A stretch of DNA of 8,739 nt, from positions 1 to 8,739 of the forward strand of contig JBKPDC010000315.1 of NCBI GenBank assembly GCA_046727715.1. Reading direction: 5' to 3'. The notes beneath the pieces were generated by a model. That model did not search any database and was not told where the DNA came from. It saw nothing but the letters and a program-made list of their open reading frames with translations. Shown piece by piece: positions 1 through 5,493 of this stretch. Position numbers and translations under genes: made by a program. Origin of the DNA: CAVQLX01 sp046727715 (GTDB lineage: Bacteria; Desulfobacterota; Binatia; DP-6). Positions within the stretch are counted from its first letter, which is position 1, and each line of letters begins with the position of its first letter.

Positions 1-247
1 CCGGCACGGCCGCCAGCCAGTGGAACAGCGTCGGCTTGTCGGGCAGCAGGTCGTCGTTGAACCGCGGCCAGAGCCAGTGGCCGGCCACCATGTCCTGCAC
101 GATCCCTGCCTCGCGTGCCTCGTCGTCACCGACGATGGCGACGGCGCCGAGACCGTGCAGTGCGAGGAGCAGCCAGGCGGTGGCGAGCAGCACGCCGCGG
201 ACGCGCGGCTCGCGGAGCCGGCGGCGCGCGTCAGCCGCGGACCACAA
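1..247 (-). CDS. GT39/ArnT-like membrane glycosyltransferase, N-terminal part (cut by window edge)
   Basis: Likely an integral membrane glycosyltransferase of the GT39 (PMT/ArnT) type, which moves sugars from polyprenyl-phosphate donors to protein or lipid outside the cytoplasmic membrane. About 82 residues are visible. A basic start (ARRRLREPRVRG) is followed by a hydrophobic helix (GVLLATAWLLLALHGLGAVA), then a first outer loop with the family pattern: acidic GDDEARE, where the catalytic acid sits in ArnT/PMT enzymes, then AGHWLWPRFN and DKPTLFHWLAA, matching the usual 'DKPPLxYWL' signature. The start is taken as TTG at 247-245 because GGAG lies five bases upstream (256-253); a GTG at 193 would remove the basic N-terminus. 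It overlaps the acylphosphatase end by 17 bases, suggesting coupled translation. Family call is fairly sure; substrate is unknown because the rest is missing. Confidence 0.75.
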   Translation of the reverse strand, partial: MWSAADARRRLREPRVRGVLLATAWLLLALHGLGAVAIVGDDEAREAGIVQDMVAGHWLWPRFNDDLLPDKPTLFHWLAAVP

Positions 248-506
248 AGTCGCTCCACCCAACACCACCGGTGCCCGGCCACGTGACGGCAACGCTGCTC
301 ACGCGCGCGCCGCTCGGGCCCCGGTGGGCCCAGGCGATCAGCGCCTCCACCGCGTGCCGCTCACCCGCCACCTCCGCCTCGACGCTGCCGTCGTCAGCAT
401 TCCGCACCCAACCTACGACCCCGAGCCGCCGCGCCTCGCGCTGCATCGAGCCGCGGTACCACACGCCCTGCACGCGCCCGCGGATCATCAGGTGGGCGAC
501 CACCAT
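231..506 (-). CDS. acyP: Acylphosphatase
   Basis: A 91-residue cytoplasmic acylphosphatase that hydrolyses carboxyl-phosphate bonds such as acetyl phosphate or 1,3-bisphosphoglycerate. The family signature is complete: GRVQGVWYRG (residues 10-19) holds the phosphate-binding loop and catalytic Arg18, and GWVRN (32-36) holds catalytic Asn36, 18 residues later as in characterised acylphosphatases. DGSVEAEVAGE and a C-terminal strand follow. Length is normal for the single-domain family. The ATG at 506-504 shares its A with the TGA stop of ligA (TGATG), so translation is probably coupled; the upstream Shine-Dalgarno match is poor. The same bases sit inside a longer open frame reaching to 1274, but the extra upstream part is an Arg/Pro-rich shadow of ligA. 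Its role beside ligA and a glycosyltransferase is not evident. Confidence 0.93.
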   Translation of the reverse strand: MVVAHLMIRGRVQGVWYRGSMQREARRLGVVGWVRNADDGSVEAEVAGERHAVEALIAWAHRGPSGARVSSVAVTWPGTGGVGWSDFVVRG

Positions 507-2515
507 CAGGCACCGACCAGCTTCCGGAACGCAGCCTCGTCCAGGCGCGCGACGCCGAGCTTTTCCGCCTTCGCGAGCTTCGATCCCGGATCCTCGCCCA
601 CCACCACGTAGTCCGTCTCCTTGCTGACGCTCGACACGACGCGGCCGCCGAGCGCCTCGATACGCCGCTGCGCCTCGGGGCGCGTCATGCTGCCGAGCCC
701 GCCGGTGAGGACGAACTTCTTGCCCGAGAGTGGCCCGTGCACCGCCTGGACGGCGGCAGGGCGCACGCCGGCGGCGAGCAGCCGGGCGATCACCTTGCGG
801 TTCAGCTGCTCGGCGAAGAAAGCATGGATGGCGGCCGCCACCTCGGGGCCGACGTCGCGCACCGCCGTCAGCTCTTCCACGCTCGCCGCGATCAGCTTCT
901 CCAGGCTTCCGAAGTGCTGCGCGAGCGCCGTGGCCGTGGCCTCGCCCACCTGCCGGATGCCGAGCGCGACCAGGAGGCGGGGCAGGGTGGTGTGCTTGCT
1001 GCGCTCGAGCTGTGCCAGCAGGTTCTCCGCCGACTTCTTGCCCATCCGCTCGAGTCCGACGAGGGTCGCCTCGTCCAGGTGGTAGAGGTCGGCGAGGTCG
1101 CCTACCAGCCCGCGCTCGACCAGCTGGTCGACCAGCTTCTCTCCCAGCCCCTCGACATCCATCGCGCCGCGCGATCCGAAGAAGCGCAACGCCTGCTTGA
1201 GCCGCGCCGGGCAGGAGACGTTGAGGCAGCGGTAGGCCACCTCGTCCTCCTGGCGGACGACGTCCGCGCCGCACACGGGGCAGTGCCGCGGCATGCGGAA
1301 CCGCTTCTCACGGCCGGTCCGTCGCGTCGTCTCGACGCGGACGACGTACGGGATGACGTCCCCGGCGCGTTCGAGGAGCACCGTGTCGCCCACGCGAACG
1401 TCCTTGCGCTCGATCTCGTCCATGTTGTGCAGCGACACGTTGCGAACGGTGACGCCGCCGACGGCGACCGGCTCGAGCTCGGCGACCGGGGTGAGCACAC
1501 CCGTGCGCCCGACCGACGGGGCGATGCGGAGGATCTTCGTCGTCGCCTGGCGCGGCTTGAACTTCCACGCCACCGCCCACCGCGGCGATCGCGACACCTG
1601 CCCGAGCAGGTGCTGGAGCTCGAAGTCGTTCACCTTGACGACCAGCCCGTCGACTTCGAAGGGCAGGTCGTCACGTTCGGCTTCGAGGGCGGCGAACGCC
1701 CCGGCGACGTCGTCGAGCGTGCGGGCGAGCCGGTGGTGGGGCGGCGGCCGCAGGCCCCACTCGGCGAACGCCTGGAGCAGCTCGTGATGCGTCCGGATCC
1801 GCGCACCCTCGAGCGCCCCGACGCCGTGGCAGGCGAGCGCCAGCGGACGCGCCGCCGTCACGCGCGGGTCGAGCTGCTTGAGCGACCCCGCGGCGGAGTT
1901 GCGGGGATTGGCGAACACCGGCTGGCCGGCCTCCTCGCGCTCGCGATTGAGAGTCCGGAAGGCGGCGACCGGCAGGTAGACCTCCCCGCGCACCTCGAGG
2001 CGCGCCGGGAGCGGGCGTCCGTCGGCCCGCAGCCGCAGTGGCACGCTGCGGATGGTACGCAGGTTGGCCGTGACGTTCTCGCCGACGATGCCGTCGCCCC
2101 GCGTCGAGCCGACGGTGAGCGCGCCATCCGCGTAGACCAGCTCGACCGCCACGCCGTCGATCTTCGGCTCGACCACGTAGTCGACCCGCTCGCGACCGAG
2201 GAGCCTGCGGATCCGGGCATCGAACTCCTCCATCTCCTCGCGCGTGGTGACGTTCGACAGCGAGAGCATCTGCTGGCCGTGGCGGACGGCGGCGAAGCCG
2301 CTCTGCGGCGTGGCGCCGACGCGCTGGGTGGGCGAGTCGGGGGTGACCAGTTCGGGATGCGCCGCCTCGATCGCCTGGAGGCCACGGAAGAGCGCGTCGT
2401 ACTCGGCGTCGGAGATCTCCGGATCGTCGAGCACGTGGTAGCGGTGGTCGTGATGCGCAATGGCGCGACGCAGCTCGGCAGCCTCGTGCCGCACGTCGCG
2501 CGAAGGCCTTGGCAT
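506..2515 (-). CDS. ligA: NAD-dependent DNA ligase LigA
   Basis: The essential bacterial ligase that seals nicks during replication and repair using NAD+. With the chosen start the protein has 669 residues, close to the 671 of E. coli LigA. Domain order is complete: Ia domain (HHDHRYHVLDDPEISDAEYD, residues 21-40) contacting NMN; adenylation domain with KxDG at Lys118 (EPKIDG); OB fold region; zinc finger Cys412, Cys415, Cys430, Cys435 (CPVC and CLNVSC); helix-hairpin-helix repeats (about 450-570, e.g. GIRQVGEATA); and a C-terminal BRCT domain from about 594 (KFVLTGGLGSMTR, ETDYVVVGEDPGSK). ATG 2515 is preferred over ATG 2554 because the family N-terminus aligns there; neither has a good ribosome site. 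The frame stays open to 2707, but that would overrun the divergent M16 gene. It is first in the ligA-acyP-GT39 run. Confidence 0.97.
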   Translation of the reverse strand: MPRPSRDVRHEAAELRRAIAHHDHRYHVLDDPEISDAEYDALFRGLQAIEAAHPELVTPDSPTQRVGATPQSGFAAVRHGQQMLSLSNVTTREEMEEFDARIRRLLGRERVDYVVEPKIDGVAVELVYADGALTVGSTRGDGIVGENVTANLRTIRSVPLRLRADGRPLPARLEVRGEVYLPVAAFRTLNREREEAGQPVFANPRNSAAGSLKQLDPRVTAARPLALACHGVGALEGARIRTHHELLQAFAEWGLRPPPHHRLARTLDDVAGAFAALEAERDDLPFEVDGLVVKVNDFELQHLLGQVSRSPRWAVAWKFKPRQATTKILRIAPSVGRTGVLTPVAELEPVAVGGVTVRNVSLHNMDEIERKDVRVGDTVLLERAGDVIPYVVRVETTRRTGREKRFRMPRHCPVCGADVVRQEDEVAYRCLNVSCPARLKQALRFFGSRGAMDVEGLGEKLVDQLVERGLVGDLADLYHLDEATLVGLERMGKKSAENLLAQLERSKHTTLPRLLVALGIRQVGEATATALAQHFGSLEKLIAASVEELTAVRDVGPEVAAAIHAFFAEQLNRKVIARLLAAGVRPAAVQAVHGPLSGKKFVLTGGLGSMTRPEAQRRIEALGGRVVSSVSKETDYVVVGEDPGSKLAKAEKLGVARLDEAAFRKLVGA

Positions 2516-2572
2516 TCGCGCATCGGGTGTAGCAGCTTGCGTGCGAATCGTCATCTGGTAAACAGGCCCGCG
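2516..2572. promoter_or_regulatory. Short divergent promoter region between ligA and the M16 pair
   Basis: Only 57 bp (18 bp if ligA uses ATG 2554) separate two divergent genes, so both promoters must overlap here or lie inside the opposite gene. On the plus strand a weak sigma-70-like pair can be drawn, TTGCGT at 2537 and TAAACA at 2559 with 16 bp between. Its predicted start point falls within a couple of bases of GTG 2573, which would make the M16 mRNA almost leaderless and fit the lack of a strong ribosome site. Each hexamer matches only three of six consensus bases, so this is tentative. No operator-like repeat is obvious. Confidence 0.3.
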
Positions 2573-3910
2573 GTGCTGAGCCGCGCCCTCCTGCTTCTCG
2601 TCGCCCTGCTGGCGGCAGGCGCACCACTCCGCGCCGGCGCGGTGACGCTCCCGATCGCGGACTTCACACTCCCGAACGGGCTGCGGCTCCTGGTCCATCC
2701 GGACCACTCATCGCCCGTGATCTCGTCGTACATCTTCTTCCGCGCCGGCTCGCGCAACGAGCACCGCGGCGCCACCGGGATCGCGCACCTCTTCGAGCAC
2801 ATGATGTTCAACGGGGGCAAGAAGTACGGGCCCGGTGTGTTCGACGACGTGATCGAGGGCAACGGCGGCAACACCAACGGCTACACCACACGCGACTTCA
2901 CCGCTTATCTCAACAACTTCCCGCGCGCCGCGCTGCCCGTCGTGCTCGACCTCGAGGCCGACCGCATCGGTCATCTCGCCATCACACCGAACAACCTCGA
3001 GCAGGAGCGCGGCATCGTGATGGAGGAGCGCCGGTTGCGTATCGACAACAACGTCGACGGCGCGATGAACGAGGCGCTCTACCTGCACGCCTACGAGCGC
3101 AGTCCGTACCGCTGGAACACGGTCGGGTTCATGGACGACCTGAAGCGGATCACGCTCGAGGAAGCCAAGGCGTACTTCGCGACGTACTACGCGCCCAACA
3201 ACGCGGTGCTGGTGCTCTCGGGCGACGTCGAGCCGGAGGCGGCGGTAACGCTCGTGAAGCGGTTGTTCGGGGACATCCCGTCGCACCAACCCCCCCCGCC
3301 TGTCGACGCCGGCGAGCCCATCCAGGACGGCGAGCGCCTCATCATGGTGCGTAGGCCGGCCGAGCTGCCGTCGGTCATGCTCGGCTACCACGCGGTCAAC
3401 GCGACCCATCCCGACCGGCCCGCCCTCGACGTCGCCGCGAAGCTGCTGGCGGGGGGTGAGAGCGCCCGCCTGACCCTCGACCTCGTCCGCACGCACGAGG
3501 TCGCCACGTCCGTGGCCGCCGATCTGCGCTGGGGCATCGACCCCGATCTCTTCCTGATCTACGCGCAGGCGCGGCCCGGCAAGTCGGCCGAGGAGCTGCA
3601 TGCCCGGATCGACGAGGGCCTCGCCTCCCTGGCCCGCGGCGCGATCAGCGACGAGGAGCTCGCGCGCGCCAAGCGCCAGCTCCGCATGGAGCTGGTGAAA
3701 GGTCTCAAGACGGCCGGCGGCAAGGCCAACCAGATCGGCTACTTCGAGGTCGTGTTCGGCGGCTATCAGCACCTCTTCACGCTGGAGGACGGCTGGAACG
3801 CGGTGACGGCCGACGACGTGAAGCGGGTCGTGACGCAGTACCTGATCACGCCGAAGCGGACGCGGGTCGTGCTGGAGCCGCAGGGGTCCGATGTGAGGGG
3901 TCCGAAGTGA
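2573..3910 (+). CDS. M16 family zinc peptidase, catalytic subunit (exported)
   Basis: A 445-residue M16B-type zinc metallopeptidase (processing-peptidase/PqqL relatives), expected to cleave peptides or proteins outside the cytoplasm. The N-terminus (LSRALLLLVALLAAGAPLRAGA) is a typical signal peptide, probably cut near residue 23. The mature protein opens with TLPNGLRLLVHPD, then the inverted zinc motif HLFEH (His72, Glu75, His76), NGYTTRDFTAYL, and the distal zinc ligand in GIVMEERR (Glu151 or Glu152). The second M16 domain holds PSVMLGYHAVNA and LLAGGESARLTLDLVR. GTG 2573 is chosen because it gives a clean signal peptide and avoids overlap with ligA; TTG 2537 is an alternative, and only a weak AGG lies upstream. 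The stop overlaps the start of the next M16 gene (GTGA), so the two are coupled and probably form a heterodimer. Confidence 0.92.
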   Translation: MLSRALLLLVALLAAGAPLRAGAVTLPIADFTLPNGLRLLVHPDHSSPVISSYIFFRAGSRNEHRGATGIAHLFEHMMFNGGKKYGPGVFDDVIEGNGGNTNGYTTRDFTAYLNNFPRAALPVVLDLEADRIGHLAITPNNLEQERGIVMEERRLRIDNNVDGAMNEALYLHAYERSPYRWNTVGFMDDLKRITLEEAKAYFATYYAPNNAVLVLSGDVEPEAAVTLVKRLFGDIPSHQPPPPVDAGEPIQDGERLIMVRRPAELPSVMLGYHAVNATHPDRPALDVAAKLLAGGESARLTLDLVRTHEVATSVAADLRWGIDPDLFLIYAQARPGKSAEELHARIDEGLASLARGAISDEELARAKRQLRMELVKGLKTAGGKANQIGYFEVVFGGYQHLFTLEDGWNAVTADDVKRVVTQYLITPKRTRVVLEPQGSDVRGPK

Positions 3911-5493
3911 ACGTGTGCATCGCCGGACGCCGGTGGGGGCGGCGGAGGGCGCCGCGGCGGCTCTGGTTCCTCGGCTCGGGGGTAGGGCCCCCCGACGCGC
4001 GGACGAGCGTGGGGCGTCCCCCCGCTGGCCGCGGGCGCGCGCAAGAGCCTGCGGGGTCGCCTTCGCGGCGCCCCCCGCCGCCCCGTGTCGTCGCGGCGTT
4101 CGTGGCCGGCGCACTTGCTGCCCTCGTACCGGCACCCGCTGGCGCCGCACCTCCGCAACCGCTGCAGCTGCCGTCCGTCACGCGCGTCACGCTCGACAAC
4201 GGGCTGCGGCTCATCGTTGCGGAGAGCCACGAGGTGCCGCTGGTCGAGTTCTACGGGATGATCGGGGCGGGCGCAGCGCAGGATCCCGAGGGGAAGGAGG
4301 GGCTCGCGGCTCTCACTGCCGATGCGATCACGCGCGGCGCTGGCGAGCTGTCGGCAGAGGACTTCGCCCGCAAGGTGGAGTCACTCGGGGGGGAGCTCAG
4401 GGCCAGTGCGGGGACCGACGGGACGATCGTGAACGGCGAGTTCCTGGCCGACGACTTCGGCACCGGAGTCGAGCTGCTGCGCAAGATCCTGCGCGAGCCC
4501 ACGCTTGCGCCCGACGAGATCCGGCGGGGGCGTGAGGAGCAGCTGGCGGAACTGTTGGCGTCGCTCGAGGATCCGTCCACCGTCGCCGAGAAGTGCTTCG
4601 CACAGTTCCTCTACGGTGCGTATCCGTACGGCCGCTGGGTGCAGGGGACGAAGGCGAGTGTTGCCGGGCTCGGCCGCGGCAACGTGCGCAACTTCTACCG
4701 GCGCTGGTATCGCCCGAACAACCTCATCCTCGCCGTCGTGGGCGACGTCACGACGGCAGACGCCGTCGCGCGCCTGCGTGAAGCCTTCGGGACGTGGGAG
4801 GCACGGCCCGACGCGGTGCCGACCCGGGCGGGGCCGCCCGACCCGCTGACGGCGCGGCGCGTCCTCCTGGTGGATCAGCCCGACGCGAGCCAGGCACAGA
4901 TCCGTATCGGCGCCATCGGCATGAAGCGCAACGATCCCGCGCTGCTGCCCGCGCAGGTGGCGAACACCATCCTCGGCGGCGGCTTCAGCTCCAAGCTGGT
5001 CGAGGAGCTGCGCGTGAAGCGGAGCCTCACGTACGGCGCGTCGAGCGCCTTTGCGGCCCGCCTGACGGGCGGCGACTTTCGCATCAGCACGTTCTCGAAG
5101 AACCCGACGGCGGTGGAGACCCTGGCGCTGGCGCTCGACGTCGAGGGGGCGTTCCGTCGCGAGCCCGTCGATCCACAGGCGCTCGACAAGGCGAAGAGCT
5201 ATCTCGAGGGGCAGTTCCCGCTCCGCCTGGAGACCCCGGACGCTCTGGCGGCGCGACTCGCCGAGATCGACTTCTACGGGCTGCCGCACGACGAGCTGGA
5301 AACGTACGTCCCCCGTGTCGCTGCGGTCACACCACCCGACGCCGCACAGTCGGCGGAACGGCACATGCCGGCGCCCGAGCAGGTCGCGATCGTCGTCGTC
5401 GGGCGGGCCTCTGAGATCCAGCCGACGCTGGAGGCGCGCTTCGGGCCGGTGCGCGTGGTCACACGCGAGGCGTGCGACGCGCCGGTTCAGTGA
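3907..5493 (+). CDS. M16 family protein lacking the zinc site, partner subunit (exported)
   Basis: A 528-residue M16 homologue that is very likely non-catalytic. After TRVTLDNGLRLIVAE, the place where HxxEH should be reads GLAALTAD, with Ala135, Ala138 and Asp139 replacing the two His and the Glu. The second domain keeps KRSLTYGASS with Arg372 and Tyr376, the R/Y pair that binds substrate in the inactive partner of M16B heterodimers. It starts at GTG 3907 inside the TGA of the catalytic gene. The leader is odd: residues 1-60 contain 14 Arg and many Pro and are mostly encoded by an inverted repeat (3936-4084), and only then comes a hydrophobic signal core (VVAAFVAGALAALVPAPAGA, 61-80). GTG 4009 could be a downstream start that shortens this leader. 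Export remains likely, but start and leader are uncertain; family is sure. Confidence 0.9.
   Translation: MNVCIAGRRWGRRRAPRRLWFLGSGVGPPDARTSVGRPPAGRGRAQEPAGSPSRRPPPPRVVAAFVAGALAALVPAPAGAAPPQPLQLPSVTRVTLDNGLRLIVAESHEVPLVEFYGMIGAGAAQDPEGKEGLAALTADAITRGAGELSAEDFARKVESLGGELRASAGTDGTIVNGEFLADDFGTGVELLRKILREPTLAPDEIRRGREEQLAELLASLEDPSTVAEKCFAQFLYGAYPYGRWVQGTKASVAGLGRGNVRNFYRRWYRPNNLILAVVGDVTTADAVARLREAFGTWEARPDAVPTRAGPPDPLTARRVLLVDQPDASQAQIRIGAIGMKRNDPALLPAQVANTILGGGFSSKLVEELRVKRSLTYGASSAFAARLTGGDFRISTFSKNPTAVETLALALDVEGAFRREPVDPQALDKAKSYLEGQFPLRLETPDALAARLAEIDFYGLPHDELETYVPRVAAVTPPDAAQSAERHMPAPEQVAIVVVGRASEIQPTLEARFGPVRVVTREACDAPVQ
3936..4084. repeat. Inverted-repeat element embedded in the M16 partner gene leader
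   Basis: Two 25-base arms, 3936-3960 and 4060-4084, are reverse complements at 22 of 25 positions and are separated by 99 bases. The arms stop matching immediately outside these limits. The interior has smaller G-run/C-run hairpins (GGGGG at 3978 with CCCCCC at 3988; GGGG at 4011 with CCCCCC at 4018). The whole unit is open in the frame of the surrounding gene and codes for Arg, Gly and Pro-rich sequence unlike any M16 leader. This looks like a small palindromic dispersed element, or a recoded one, inserted between the start codon and the signal-peptide core. No second copy is present in this window, so dispersal is inferred. No clear target-site duplication was found. Confidence 0.6.

Noticed and set aside
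507..1274. Upstream extension of the acylphosphatase frame inside ligA
   Set aside because: The extension is Arg/Gly/Pro-rich shadow of ligA; acylphosphatase is complete from ATG 506 and has the normal 91 residues.
737..2572. Long plus-strand open frame antisense to ligA, continuous with the M16 gene
   Set aside because: It is the reverse shadow of a complete ligA with high-GC codon use; its Arg/Asp/His-rich product has no domain-like features. The M16 protein begins only at the signal peptide near 2573.
2516..2707. N-terminal extension of LigA to 2707
   Set aside because: It would overlap the M16 signal-peptide region, and LigA already matches family length and N-terminal alignment from 2515.
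2708..4150. 480-codon minus-strand open frame across the M16 catalytic gene
   Set aside because: It mirrors a gene with verified zinc motifs and signal peptide; its product is compositionally biased and lacks recognisable motifs.
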